A DNA stretch of 64,000 nucleotides. Source: Planctomycetota bacterium. Its GTDB lineage: Bacteria > Planctomycetota > Phycisphaerae > Phycisphaerales > UBA5793. The stretch spans positions 100,861 through 164,860 of the forward strand of contig CAUJHZ010000061.1 in assembly GCA_963205185.1 (NCBI GenBank), read 5' to 3'. The notes beneath the pieces were generated by a model. That model searched no databases and was not told where the DNA came from. It was given only the letters and a program-made list of their open reading frames with translations. Of the stretch, positions 8,107-16,875 are shown in pieces. The position numbers and the translations under genes were made by a program. Each line of letters begins with the position of its first letter. Within the stretch, counting starts at the first letter, position 1.

Positions 8107-8804
8107 GCCTGACCTCCTGCCGGCACGAGGCGCGGCTCATCGAGTTCTTCCGCTGGTTCGCTCGCCGCCCGCTGCAGCCGGTTGATCCGCATCGACGTGA
8201 CGATCAGCCCCGCGGCCAGCATCGTCATGGGGACGAACCAGGCCAGCAGCGTCAGGCGCATTTCCGGCGCCATCGAGATCGTCTTGGGATGGATGTCGGG
8301 CAGCAGTTTGGTGGACAGCCACACGAGCGGCACATCCATGAATGCAATCACGCCGTACACCGCGCAGATGAGCGCCCGCCGCTGGCTCGACTCGATCGAC
8401 GGCCGAATCATGAGATAGACGACGTAGAGCAGCCAGAGAATCAAGCTGAAGGTGAGGCGCGGCGTCCACTGCCACCACGCACCCCAGGCGCTGCGGCCCC
8501 AGATCATGCCGGTGAGCAGCACGATGCTCGCCAGCAGCACGGCCACCTTGGCGGCGGCAAAGCCGAGATCATCCCACCACGAGCGGCGCTGCAGCAGGTA
8601 CATCACGCTGCAGATGAATACCACGAAGCAGGCGACAAAGGTATTGATCGCCGCCGGCAGGTGGATGTAGAAGACCTTCTGAACGTCGCCCATCGTCTCT
8701 TCGCGCGGCGTCCACCAGACCATCATGCCCGTCACCGCGGCCAGCAGGCAGAAGGTGACGATCCCATAGACCGGACCGACGATTCTCACACGTGCGGATT
8801 TCAT
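8103..8804 (-). CDS. ccmC: Haem exporter/handling protein CcmC
   Basis: A 233-residue membrane protein with six predicted helices and the WWD-type haem-handling motif in the form WGAWWQWTPRLT. Histidines in the loops before (FYIHLPAAIN) and after (DIHPKTIS) are in the positions of the haem axial ligands. CcmC attaches haem to CcmE on the outer side of the inner membrane. The start at 8804 is chosen because AGAGGAG lies 7 bases upstream; an in-frame ATG at 8852 would overlap ccmB. The usual WxWD aspartate of the motif is threonine here. Genes before (ccmB) and after (ccmD) support the call. Confidence 0.92.
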   Translation of the reverse strand: MKSARVRIVGPVYGIVTFCLLAAVTGMMVWWTPREETMGDVQKVFYIHLPAAINTFVACFVVFICSVMYLLQRRSWWDDLGFAAAKVAVLLASIVLLTGMIWGRSAWGAWWQWTPRLTFSLILWLLYVVYLMIRPSIESSQRRALICAVYGVIAFMDVPLVWLSTKLLPDIHPKTISMAPEMRLTLLAWFVPMTMLAAGLIVTSMRINRLQRAASEPAEELDEPRLVPAGGQA

Positions 8805-8818
8805 CGCAGCACTCCTCT

Positions 8819-9496
8819 TCACGCTTCGAGCACGACATCGAACACGAGCCACGAAGCAGCCAGAAACATCAGATCGAACGCAATCAGCAGCGCCAGGCCG
8901 CTGCCCGCCAGCGACGTGCCGTGCTCGAACAGGTTCGCCAGCACGCGCGTCGAGATGAGAACGACCGGCAGGGTGATGGGGAACACCAGCATCGCCAGCA
9001 GCCCGCCCGCCAGTCGCGTGCTGCTGGTCAGGGCGGCAAAGAGCGTGCCGACCGCGGCGTAGCCGATCATGCTCACAGCCATGACCAGCGCAAAGCCGCC
9101 CGGCGCCACCGAAAGATCAAACTGGAAGAACATGATGCCCACCGGCGTGACGACCAGCGCCAGCGCGAACATGAGCACAAGATTGGCCAGCAGCTTCGCC
9201 GCGTAGATCGAGCCGCGATCGATCGGCGCCAGCAGCAGGCCGGCCAGGGCGTCGTCGTGGCGCTCGACGGCCATGGTCTTTTCGAAGATGAGCACGCCGC
9301 CGAACAGGTACGCCACCCAGAGAATCGCCGTGGCCGTCAATCCGCCCGAGCCGCCGCCCGAGCCCAGCCCGAGCGCAAGCACGACGACGATGAGCACCGC
9401 GAGCACGACGACCAGGCCGATCGTCTGCCGGCCGCGCGCTTCGATGCGCAGGTCCTTGAGCGTCAGCATCGTGATGTGGCGGATCGCGCGTGTCAT
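8819..9496 (-). CDS. ccmB: Haem exporter permease CcmB
   Basis: A 225-residue membrane protein with about six hydrophobic segments. The N-terminal part LKDLRIEARGRQTIG and the segment GVLIFEKTMAVERHDDALAGLLLAPI are typical of CcmB. It forms the permease of the CcmAB ABC complex, which releases holo-CcmE from CcmC at the cost of ATP. Its ATG overlaps the ccmA stop (ATGA), and ccmC follows 14 bp downstream, consistent with translational coupling. Confidence 0.92.
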   Translation of the reverse strand: MTRAIRHITMLTLKDLRIEARGRQTIGLVVVLAVLIVVVLALGLGSGGGSGGLTATAILWVAYLFGGVLIFEKTMAVERHDDALAGLLLAPIDRGSIYAAKLLANLVLMFALALVVTPVGIMFFQFDLSVAPGGFALVMAVSMIGYAAVGTLFAALTSSTRLAGGLLAMLVFPITLPVVLISTRVLANLFEHGTSLAGSGLALLIAFDLMFLAASWLVFDVVLEA

Positions 9497-10320
9497 CGCT
9501 GCTCGATCTCCCGCAGCACCTGCTCAACTGTCAGTTCGCTCGCGGCGGCGTCCAGCGCCAGCCGCCCTTTGCGCAGCACCAGCACGCGCTCGGCCAGCCG
9601 CAGGCTCTGCCGCACATCGTGGTTGGCCAGGAGCACGGCCATGCCCTGCTCGTTGAGCTGGGCCATGAGACGCTCGACGGTGTCCACTGACGGCGCATCG
9701 AGCCCGGCGAACGGTTCATCGGCGAGCAGCAGGCGCGGTTCGTGAAGAAGCGCCCGGGCGATGGAAACCCGTTGGACCATGCCTCGACTGAACGTCTTGA
9801 CAGGGTCGTGCGCCCGATCCACAAGGCCCACGAAATCGAGCAGGTCCATCGCGCGGACGCCTGGTTCGGAAAGATCATGCAAACGGCCGAAGAAGACGAG
9901 ATTCTCCAGGGCCGAAAGGTCTCGATAGAGCATCGACTGGTGGCCGATGAGCCCGATGCCGGCCCGGATGAGCGCGCCCTGGCGGCGCGAGTTGCGACCG
10001 AAGATCTCGAGTTCGCCGCGCGTCGGCGTCGTGAGCGTGGAGAGCAGGCGCAGCAGCGTCGTCTTGCCGGCGCCGTTGGCGCCCAGCAGCGCCGCGTAGC
10101 AGCCGGCGGGCACGTCAAACGTCAGGTCGCGCAGGATCGGACGGTCATCGAGCACCTTGTGCACGCCCACGGCATGCACGGCCGGCAGCATCGCCGCGCT
10201 CTCGCTCTGCGCGAGGCGGAGCACGCGGCGGGAGTCGGACTGCCCGGTGCGCGCCTCAATCGCCCCGGCTTGAGTGAACCGGGGGATGTCCGCATGCTGG
10301 ATGGTGAGTCGAGCCGTCAT
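9493..10320 (-). CDS. ccmA: Haem exporter ATP-binding protein CcmA
   Basis: A 275-residue ABC ATPase with Walker A GANGAGKTT, signature FSRGMVQRVSIAR, Walker B LLLADEPF and the switch histidine in LLANHDVRQ. This is the nucleotide-binding subunit that works with CcmB. The first 43 residues are not part of the ABC fold; a start at an internal ATG (MLPAVHAVG, about residue 44) would give a length closer to usual CcmA. No convincing ribosome-binding site decides between them. The upstream gene ends 12 bp before the longer start. Confidence 0.9.
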   Translation of the reverse strand: MTARLTIQHADIPRFTQAGAIEARTGQSDSRRVLRLAQSESAAMLPAVHAVGVHKVLDDRPILRDLTFDVPAGCYAALLGANGAGKTTLLRLLSTLTTPTRGELEIFGRNSRRQGALIRAGIGLIGHQSMLYRDLSALENLVFFGRLHDLSEPGVRAMDLLDFVGLVDRAHDPVKTFSRGMVQRVSIARALLHEPRLLLADEPFAGLDAPSVDTVERLMAQLNEQGMAVLLANHDVRQSLRLAERVLVLRKGRLALDAAASELTVEQVLREIEQR

Positions 10321-10332
10321 GGCGGTGGTGTT

Positions 10333-11466
10333 TCAGTTCGTCGCCTGCGCCTGGCGCGGCGCCTTGAGGAAGATTGCCGCGACGCCCGCGAGCAGCACGA
10401 TGCCGCCGCCGATCGCCGCGAACAGTTTGATTTGCGAGTTCCTCTGGCTCACTGATGCGAGATCAGCCGAAGCCGGCAGTTGGCCGATCGAGAGCCCGAC
10501 GAGTTGCCCCGGCTCCATGGCCTCCGCCTGGAACATGCGCACGTTCACCTGCCCCATGGGCTCGGAGCCGGCGTCGGTCATTCCTTTCAGCTCGACTTCG
10601 CTGCCGTCATCGACGAAGAACGCGACCATGTTGTCGGTCGGCGCCGGCGCGGAGACGAGCACTTCCGATGCATCCTGGGCGTTGGGCACGAGATACATGA
10701 ACGTAAACTGACTGCGACCGGGCATCATGGGCATCTGCACGCTCAGCAGCCCATCGGGATCGAGCCGCGTGCAGCACCAGCCGTGGAATCCGCCCACGAG
10801 TTGCACCTGCGAGGCTGTCTTGGGCAGGCGGAACTGGGCCGCGTCGCGCTTGGGCTCGGGCGAATCATCCACCGGCGTGCCGAGCCACGTGCTCTGGCCG
10901 GGGTTGTTGGTGATGACCGTCTCATGGACGAGGATGCCCTCGGCGCTGCGCTCGATCTGGACGTGCCGCATGGCGACGTGCCAGCCCGGCCGCTCTTCAG
11001 TCGTGTCGTAGACGGTGACTTCGACGGTGGTCTCGGGCGACGTTGGCGAGATCGCCGTGCCCGTGTTCTGGTAATGCACACCGCTGAATCCCACCTGCAC
11101 GACCGGCGTGACTTCCATCGCGACCGGGAGATTCTCGAACACCACCACGCCGTGTTCATCGAGTTCGGCCTGCTCGGAGTGGACGACCTGTCCGCGATGC
11201 ACCAGCAGGATCTCAACCGGCGCCACGCCGACTTCGCTCCCATACGGCGTACCCTGAACGGCTCGCACGGCGACGCGGCCGATTGCGGCCTGCGCCATAC
11301 GCTCGCGCAGCGCCGCTTCGTCGAGCGGCGTCGGCTGCACGGCGCCGGCGGGATCGGCCGCCGGGGGAGCGCCCGCGTCGGGATTGGCGCCCGGCGCGAT
11401 CTGCCCCAGGGTTGCGGCGGCGAAGCAACTCGTGATTATCGCGGAGACAAGCAGAAGACGTTTCAT
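10333..11466 (-). CDS. Exported, membrane-anchored protein of unknown function inside the ccm operon
   Basis: A 377-residue protein. It has a Sec signal peptide (MKRLLLVSAIITSCFAAATLG), a Pro/Ala-rich linker, then a beta-rich section with transthyretin/carboxypeptidase-regulatory character (VEILLVHRGQVV ... VFENLP). A second beta domain follows, with an adjacent cysteine pair (GFHGWCCTR). Near the C-terminus is one membrane helix (LFAAIGGGIVLLAGVAAIFL) and a short basic tail, so most of the protein lies on the outer side of the inner membrane. It sits between ccmF and ccmA where many operons carry ccmH/ccmG. It has no CXXC, so it is not a CcmH or CcmG thioredox protein. I do not recognise the family. 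Confidence 0.75.
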   Translation of the reverse strand: MKRLLLVSAIITSCFAAATLGQIAPGANPDAGAPPAADPAGAVQPTPLDEAALRERMAQAAIGRVAVRAVQGTPYGSEVGVAPVEILLVHRGQVVHSEQAELDEHGVVVFENLPVAMEVTPVVQVGFSGVHYQNTGTAISPTSPETTVEVTVYDTTEERPGWHVAMRHVQIERSAEGILVHETVITNNPGQSTWLGTPVDDSPEPKRDAAQFRLPKTASQVQLVGGFHGWCCTRLDPDGLLSVQMPMMPGRSQFTFMYLVPNAQDASEVLVSAPAPTDNMVAFFVDDGSEVELKGMTDAGSEPMGQVNVRMFQAEAMEPGQLVGLSIGQLPASADLASVSQRNSQIKLFAAIGGGIVLLAGVAAIFLKAPRQAQATN

Positions 11467-11500
11467 GGATCAACCTTCCAGCAGTATGGTCACAGAGGGG

Positions 11501-13693
11501 TCACGAAGGGCACGAGACAGATGCAGCCGGTCCGGTGCGCAGATCGCCTGTGGAGGAAGCAGCCCTGGTGAGCGCGGCCGCAGGCGCCGGCGCCATCGCC
11601 GGACGCTGCCGCCGTCGTGGTCCGCCACCGGAAGAAGTGCTGTCCTCGCAGTCGTCTGGTCGCATCGACGAACCTTTGTTGGCTGAAGTGGTCATGCCCT
11701 TCGTGCGCCCCTCCTGTGTGAGTTTACCGTTCGAGGCGGCGATCGCCGCCTTGCTGATTCTTGGCAGAATGCAGATGATCGTTCCGAAGACCAGGATCGC
11801 CGAGCCGATCCAGATCCACATGGTGAGCGGGTTGATGATCGCCTTGATCGCCGTCACCTTGCCGCCCGACTCCCAGCCGGCGAGGATGAGGTAGAGGTCC
11901 TCGCGCCAGTTCGAGCGGATCGCCACCTGGGCCGACGGCTCATCGGGCCGCTTGTCGTAGAAGCGCCGCTCGGGCGACACATCGACGACCTTGCCGCCCG
12001 GCAGAGTCGCGTCGATCGACGCAACCACGGCCGTGTAATTGCCGCGCGGCACTTCCTTGAGACCATTGAAGGTGAGGGTGTAACGCCCGGCATTGAACGT
12101 CTCGCCCGGTGCGATCTGGTGCGTGCTCTCCTGAGGGAACAGGCTCGAGCCCGCGAAGCCGATCACCAGCAGCGCCATGCCGAGGTGCACCACAAAGCCG
12201 CCCCAGCGCCGGTGGTTGGCGTCGAGCAGTCTCCAGGCAACCGGCAGCGCGCCCGCGCCGCTGTGGGCCCGCTCGGCGCGAACCGAGTGCGCGAAGTGCA
12301 CGAGCACCGCGATGATCGTCACTGCCGTAAACAGCGTCACCAGAAGCGCCCAGGCATTGTGCACACCCAGCACGGCTGCGGCGGCCGTCAGGACCGCGCC
12401 GGCGATGCCCGGGCCGATCAGGCTGCGGCCGAGCCGCTTGCCTGCCTGGTGCCCGTAGACGAGCGCCGGCGCCGTGGCCATCAGGCCGATGAGGACGAGG
12501 CCGATGGGCGCCACCGTGTGGTTGTAGAACTTCGGACCCACGGTCATTTCATTCGCGAACGTGCGGCTGATGACCGGCCACATCGTGCCCACCAGGGTGA
12601 TGAGCATCATGATCACGAGCAGCACGTTGGCGATGAGCACCACGCCCTCGCGCTCGAGCATGCTCGACAGCCGACGCTGCGGCGCAAGGGTATTCCACCG
12701 CCAGGCAAACACGCCAAGGCTCGCCACAACCAGAGAGATGATGAAGTAGAGGAAGAACGTGCCGACCAGTGACTTCTCGAATCCATGCACCGACGAGACC
12801 ACACCGCTTCGCGTGATGTAGGTGCCGAAGATGCACAGGATGAACGTCGTGGCGACCAGGGCTACGTTCCAGCGCTTGAACACGCCCCGGTGATCCTGCA
12901 TGATGACCGAGTGCAGCAGCGCCGTGCCCGTGAGCCACGGCAGCAGCGAGGCGTTTTCAACCGGATCCCAGCCCCAGTAGCCGCCCCAGCCCAGTTCGAT
13001 ATACGCCCACCACGCGCCGATCATGATGCCCGCGCCCAGCGTGATCCATGAGAAGAGCACCCAGCGGCGGATGTCGGCCAGCCAGCGCGCGTCGGTGCGG
13101 CGCTCGGCCATGGCGCCGACCATCGCGGCAAAGGGCACCGCGAACCCGGCGTAGCCCAGGAACAGCGTCGGCGGGTGAATGATCATCGCCAGGTCCTGCA
13201 GTTGCGGATTCAGGCCCTTGCCGTCGGCAGGTGCGAGTCCCGCCACCACTTCAAATGGATTGGCCGCAAACAGCAGCAGCGCGCCAAAGAAGCCGCAGAT
13301 CGCGCCAAGCACGCCGATCGTCACCGCTTCGCCGGTGCCGCGATTGGCCCGTCGGCTCATGACAGCGATCGTGCTCATCCAGGCGATCATGCCGCCCCAG
13401 AGCAGCAGGCTGCCTTCCTGGCCGGCCCAGAACGCCGCGAATTTGAAGCCCATGGGCAGAGCCCGCTCGGTGTAGGACGCCACGTAAGCGAGTCGGAAGT
13501 CGCTCTGCAGCAGCGCGACGAGCAGCAGCGCGCCGGCGGCGGTGAGGCATGCGGCGAAGGCGCCCACGCCCCAGCGGGCCGCGCTCAGCGCCCGCGATGA
13601 CCCCAGTCGCACTGCGGCGAGGCTGGCGATAATGACCGCCATGCAGGCGAGCGTCGCCACGGCGAGAATGGATGTGCCGATCGTCGGGATCAT
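11501..13693 (-). CDS. ccmF: Cytochrome c haem lyase subunit CcmF
   Basis: A 730-residue membrane protein with many helices and the WWD haem motif GWGGYWGWDPVENASLLPWL near residue 235, diagnostic for CcmF/CcsA-type haem lyases. PPTLFLGYAGF upstream of it and HTVAPIGL downstream hold conserved histidines. CcmF transfers haem from holo-CcmE to CXXCH motifs of apocytochromes. The last 60 residues are an Ala/Pro/Arg-rich tail of low complexity and may be an extension. Start ATG overlaps the ccmE stop (ATGA), so the two are translationally coupled. Confidence 0.93.
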   Translation of the reverse strand: MIPTIGTSILAVATLACMAVIIASLAAVRLGSSRALSAARWGVGAFAACLTAAGALLLVALLQSDFRLAYVASYTERALPMGFKFAAFWAGQEGSLLLWGGMIAWMSTIAVMSRRANRGTGEAVTIGVLGAICGFFGALLLFAANPFEVVAGLAPADGKGLNPQLQDLAMIIHPPTLFLGYAGFAVPFAAMVGAMAERRTDARWLADIRRWVLFSWITLGAGIMIGAWWAYIELGWGGYWGWDPVENASLLPWLTGTALLHSVIMQDHRGVFKRWNVALVATTFILCIFGTYITRSGVVSSVHGFEKSLVGTFFLYFIISLVVASLGVFAWRWNTLAPQRRLSSMLEREGVVLIANVLLVIMMLITLVGTMWPVISRTFANEMTVGPKFYNHTVAPIGLVLIGLMATAPALVYGHQAGKRLGRSLIGPGIAGAVLTAAAAVLGVHNAWALLVTLFTAVTIIAVLVHFAHSVRAERAHSGAGALPVAWRLLDANHRRWGGFVVHLGMALLVIGFAGSSLFPQESTHQIAPGETFNAGRYTLTFNGLKEVPRGNYTAVVASIDATLPGGKVVDVSPERRFYDKRPDEPSAQVAIRSNWREDLYLILAGWESGGKVTAIKAIINPLTMWIWIGSAILVFGTIICILPRISKAAIAASNGKLTQEGRTKGMTTSANKGSSMRPDDCEDSTSSGGGPRRRQRPAMAPAPAAALTRAASSTGDLRTGPAASVSCPS

Positions 13694-14136
13694 TGGTCGC
13701 TGTCTCCGTAAGCGTCGTCGCCTTGCTCGGTCATCTCTTTGCTGTGCGGCGAGGACGGGTCGTACTTACTGGCGCACTTGGTCAGCAGCATGTCAGACTG
13801 GAATACGCCGTTCTCATCGAGCGCGCCTTCGACCACGACCTCGTGGCCGGGCTTGAACATGTCCGGCACCGCGCCCTTGTATTCGACGCGCAGGCTCTGC
13901 CCATTGCTCACCAGGTCGAACTTCGCGTACAGCAGGCCGGGGTTGCAGTCCACGTTCTCCAGGCCCACGCTGCCCGTCAGGCGCACGCGGCGTGAGTGAA
14001 ACTCGGTCTGCTCGATGAACGCATCGGCATTCATCGAATAGACCCAGCCGGTTCGAACGCCGGCCTGCACGAGGTAGGCCACCGCGCCGCCGATGACCAG
14101 CAGAGCGATGACGACTTTGGTTCGGATGCTTGCCAT
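13690..14136 (-). CDS. ccmE: Haem chaperone CcmE, CXXXY variant
   Basis: A 148-residue protein with one N-terminal membrane anchor (VVIALLVIGGAVAYLV) and an OB-fold domain (VRLTGSVG, VEYKGAVPDMFKPGHEVVVEGALDE). Canonical CcmE binds haem covalently through the histidine of an HDENY-type motif. Here that place reads LLTKCASKYDP, so residue 121 is Cys and residue 125 is Tyr: the CXXXY motif known from Desulfovibrio-type CcmE of System I*. GGAGA lies upstream of the ATG, and in-frame upstream codons lack a plausible leader, so 14136 is the start. It is the first gene of the ccm operon, whose promoter must lie in the 520-bp divergent gap. Confidence 0.92.
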   Translation of the reverse strand: MASIRTKVVIALLVIGGAVAYLVQAGVRTGWVYSMNADAFIEQTEFHSRRVRLTGSVGLENVDCNPGLLYAKFDLVSNGQSLRVEYKGAVPDMFKPGHEVVVEGALDENGVFQSDMLLTKCASKYDPSSPHSKEMTEQGDDAYGDSDQ

Positions 14137-14660
14137 GTCGGTTCTCCGGGATCGCGTCCCGCTTGCCCTGTAACAACAGCGGTGCCACGGCCACAAGCGC
14201 CCGGCAAAACTCCGCCGCCGCCCGCTTCCGGACGCGGCCGCCGGCCCCAAACCGACCCGAAAAACAGGGTCTGTTGCCCGAATATCCGCTGTCGGACGGC
14301 TGCATTGGCGTGCGAGCGCGAGCGCGATGAATCGAGGAAAGGCGCGGCGGCGGCGCCCGGCGGGCCAAGGCGGTCTCCCGCGACGCTCGCGGATTCTCAG
14401 CGCTGGGAACAGCCGCGCAACTGCTTTCTTGGCGGTGGGACCATCCATCTTGCCTCACCCCTGTGCTGGCGGCGCAGGGGCCCACAAGGGCTGGTTTATC
14501 GGCTTTGGGCCCGATTACAGTCGGGGAAGCCGCCCCGCACGCCGTGGCACGGTTCTTGTTCCATTACCGGTGGCTCGCACAAAGTAACGGATGCGGGCGG
14601 GCGGCTTTGAACCGGCGGCCGAGAATGAACAGGGCCGCACTGACAAAAAGGAGATGTACA
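14137..14660. promoter_or_regulatory. Divergent intergenic region between the ccm operon and the cytochrome cluster
   Basis: About 520 bp separate ccmE (minus) from the tetrahaem cytochrome (plus). No gene is convincing here. The region must contain the promoters of both units, which suggests shared control of cytochrome maturation and cytochrome synthesis. I could not assign -35/-10 boxes or an operator with confidence. The only clear signal is AAAAAGGAG just before the cytochrome start. Confidence 0.4.
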
Positions 14661-15314
14661 ATGAAACGGCGCCATTTGATCAACCTCACAAGCCTGGCCG
14701 TACTCGCGTGCGGCGCAGCGGGAGCCAACGCCCAGATCGTGGGTAGCGCTCACGACTTCAGCAATGCGGGCTGGGCCGACAACCAGATTTGCAAACCCTG
14801 CCATACCCCCCACAACGCCATGACCGTTGACATCAACGGCTACGGCACCGATCGGCTCTGGAACCACGCGCTGCCGGCACAGAGCCAGGTCTACAACACC
14901 AATGAAGGCGATCTCACTCGTGACGACGCTCTCGACGCCAAGAGCATCCTTTGCATGGGCTGCCATGACGGCACCGTCGCGCTCGACTCCTTCGGCGGAG
15001 TGAACGGCGGCACCTACATCTTCGGCAGCGCGCTCATCGGCACCAACTTGACCAATGACCACCCGGTCGGCGGCGCCGCGGTCTGGAATCCCACCTATGA
15101 AGGCAGCCGGTACAATCCGCGCCTGAACTGGGAAAACCAGACATTCGGGGACGACCGCATGGGCCGCCTCCAGGACATGCTCGTCGACGGCAACGTTGAG
15201 TCGGTCATCAGCTGCGTCACCTGCCACGAGCCTCACCGCCGGGGCGGCAATGACTTCCTGATGCGCATCGACAACACCGGCAGCCAGATGTGCCTGGCCT
15301 GCCACATCAAGTAA
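14661..15314 (+). CDS. Exported tetrahaem cytochrome c
   Basis: A 217-residue protein with a Sec signal peptide (MKRRHLINLTSLAVLACGAAGANAQ) and four haem-binding motifs: CKPCH, CMGCH, CVTCH and CLACH. The order CxxCHTPH, CxxCHDGT, CxxCHEPH, CxxCH resembles small tetrahaem extracellular cytochromes of the OmcE kind, some of which form filaments; that likeness is from recalled patterns, not from alignment. The start at 14661 is fixed by AAAAGGAG 8 bases upstream. It is the first gene of a six-gene plus-strand cluster that continues with NHL lipoproteins, a pentahaem lipoprotein and a barrel. It probably carries electrons outside the cell or in the periplasm. Confidence 0.88.
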   Translation: MKRRHLINLTSLAVLACGAAGANAQIVGSAHDFSNAGWADNQICKPCHTPHNAMTVDINGYGTDRLWNHALPAQSQVYNTNEGDLTRDDALDAKSILCMGCHDGTVALDSFGGVNGGTYIFGSALIGTNLTNDHPVGGAAVWNPTYEGSRYNPRLNWENQTFGDDRMGRLQDMLVDGNVESVISCVTCHEPHRRGGNDFLMRIDNTGSQMCLACHIK

Positions 15315-15502
15315 GATCGGTTCCGACGATCTGGTTCTTGATCACTTCACCTTCCCCCTCCCGGGCGTTGATCGGCGCGGCCCGAGAGGGGGAACGGCTT
15401 GACGGACTCGATGATGGAATTGGAGCCGCCCGCCCGCACCCGTCCTCGTCCAATCGAGCCTCCCCGAAAACGCGCCGCTTCGAGACACGAAAAGGCATGG
15501 CC

Positions 15503-16861
15503 ATGACCTCTCGCATGCACATCCCCTCTCCTCGCCGCATCGGCTCAGCCGCACTGCACGTGCTTGAAACCTGCATGAAGACCGCAGGGGTGCCGTGGTC
15601 GAAGCGACGCTTTGGGAGCGCCGGCCACGTGGTCGCGCGGACCGCTCACGAATCGCTTTGCACATCGAGCGCGCTCGCCCTCGCTCTGCTGGCTCCGCTG
15701 CACGGCTGCTCGTCGAGTCCAAAGATGGCCGAGACGCCGACCACCGTCGCCTCGCAGTACGCCTTTTGGCCGCCCTATCCCGATGAGCCGCGCCTTCAGT
15801 ACCTCGTCTCGTTCCAGCACAGCGGCCAGGTTGCGCAGCGCAAGTCCAGCGCGCTCGAGGACATCATCTACGGCAAAGAGTCCAACGTGGACGCCGCGGT
15901 GAACAAGCCCTACGGCGTGGAGATGTGGAACGGCCGCATCTACACCTGCGATATTCGAGGCGGCGCCGTCATGGTTTTCGATCTGCGCAAGAAGCAGACG
16001 CGCATCATGGGAACCACGGGCCGGGAGATCCTCGTCCGCCCCACCGACATCGCCATCTCCGACGACGGCACGAAGTACGTCGCCGACCTCGGCCGCAATC
16101 TCGTCTTCGTCTTCGACGCCGACGAGCGCTTCGTCCGGACCATCGGCATGAAGGACCTGCAGCCGGCGGGCCTGGCCGTCTTCGGCGATCGCCTCTTTGT
16201 CAGCAACTTTGTCGGCCAGTGCGTCGAGATCTTCGACCGCCGCACCGGCGATCACCTCGGCTCGTTCGGCGAGCCCGGAGACGACGACGGCCAGTTCGTC
16301 CGCCCGCTGGGCATCGAGGTCGATGCCGAGGGCAACGTCTACGTCACCGACGTCATCCGATGCCGCCTGCAGAAGTTCAGCCCCGAAGGCGAGTTCCTTC
16401 TGGGCTTTGGCGTCATCACCAACAACATCGGCTCGTTCGTGCGGCCCAAGCACATCGCCGTGGACAAAGAGGGCATGATCTACGTCGTAGACGCTTCGTT
16501 CCAGAATGTGCAGCTCTTCAACCCCGAGGGCTACATCCTGACTTTCTTCGGCGCGGCCGGGTCGCACCCGGGCGCGATGTTCCTCCCCGCCGGAATCACG
16601 ATTCACTACGGCGACATGGATCTCTTCAAGCCCTACATCCATCCCGACTTCGAAGCGCAGTACCTCGTGCTCGTCACCAATCAGTTCGGCGACGACAAGG
16701 TCTCTGTCTACGCTTTCGGGCAACTCAGACCGGGCGTGACTGTTGAGGCAATCCGGGCCAGTCAGGCCGATATCAACCTGGGAGTCGAGGATGCCGACAA
16801 GGCCGAAGGCGACAAACCCGAAGTCACTCCTGACGAGCTGCCTCCAGATCTGAAACCGTGA
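15503..16861 (+). CDS. NHL-repeat beta-propeller lipoprotein (N-terminus carries a 72-bp repeat insertion)
   Basis: A 452-residue protein. The mature part follows a lipobox (LLAPLHGC) at about residue 65 and begins with FWPPYPDEPRLQYL. It then has NHL propeller units (RPTDIAISDDGTKYVADL, RPLGIEVDAEGNVYVTDV, RPKHIAVDKEGMIYVVDA). Propellers of this kind are repeatedly found beside multihaem cytochromes and may scaffold them. The segment between the start and the lipobox is abnormally long because a copy of the dispersed 72-bp element (GVPWSKRRFGSAGH...) lies in frame within it. AAAGG precedes ATG 15503 by about 8 bases; ATG 15497 is an alternative. Whether the long leader still works as a signal peptide is open. 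Confidence 0.82.
   Translation: MTSRMHIPSPRRIGSAALHVLETCMKTAGVPWSKRRFGSAGHVVARTAHESLCTSSALALALLAPLHGCSSSPKMAETPTTVASQYAFWPPYPDEPRLQYLVSFQHSGQVAQRKSSALEDIIYGKESNVDAAVNKPYGVEMWNGRIYTCDIRGGAVMVFDLRKKQTRIMGTTGREILVRPTDIAISDDGTKYVADLGRNLVFVFDADERFVRTIGMKDLQPAGLAVFGDRLFVSNFVGQCVEIFDRRTGDHLGSFGEPGDDDGQFVRPLGIEVDAEGNVYVTDVIRCRLQKFSPEGEFLLGFGVITNNIGSFVRPKHIAVDKEGMIYVVDASFQNVQLFNPEGYILTFFGAAGSHPGAMFLPAGITIHYGDMDLFKPYIHPDFEAQYLVLVTNQFGDDKVSVYAFGQLRPGVTVEAIRASQADINLGVEDADKAEGDKPEVTPDELPPDLKP
15590..15661 (+). repeat. Dispersed 72-bp palindromic element, single copy in the NHL lipoprotein leader
   Basis: Begins GTGCCGTGGTCGAAGCGACG and contains complementary ends CGTGG and CCACG plus an inner AAGCG/CGCTT pair, so it can fold. 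It is read in frame as VPWSKRRFGSAGH. The 30 bases upstream (AACCTGCATGAAGACCGCA) also resemble those before the array at 20766, so the real element is probably about 100 bp. Confidence 0.85.
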
Positions 16862-16875
16862 GGGAAGCGTGATCG

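Noticed and set aside
10333..11466. CcmH or CcmI
   Set aside because: No CXXC motif and no TPR pattern; only the operon position agrees.
14327..14587. Small gene in the divergent region before the cytochrome cluster
   Set aside because: Arg/Pro-rich peptide without a ribosome-binding site or fold pattern.
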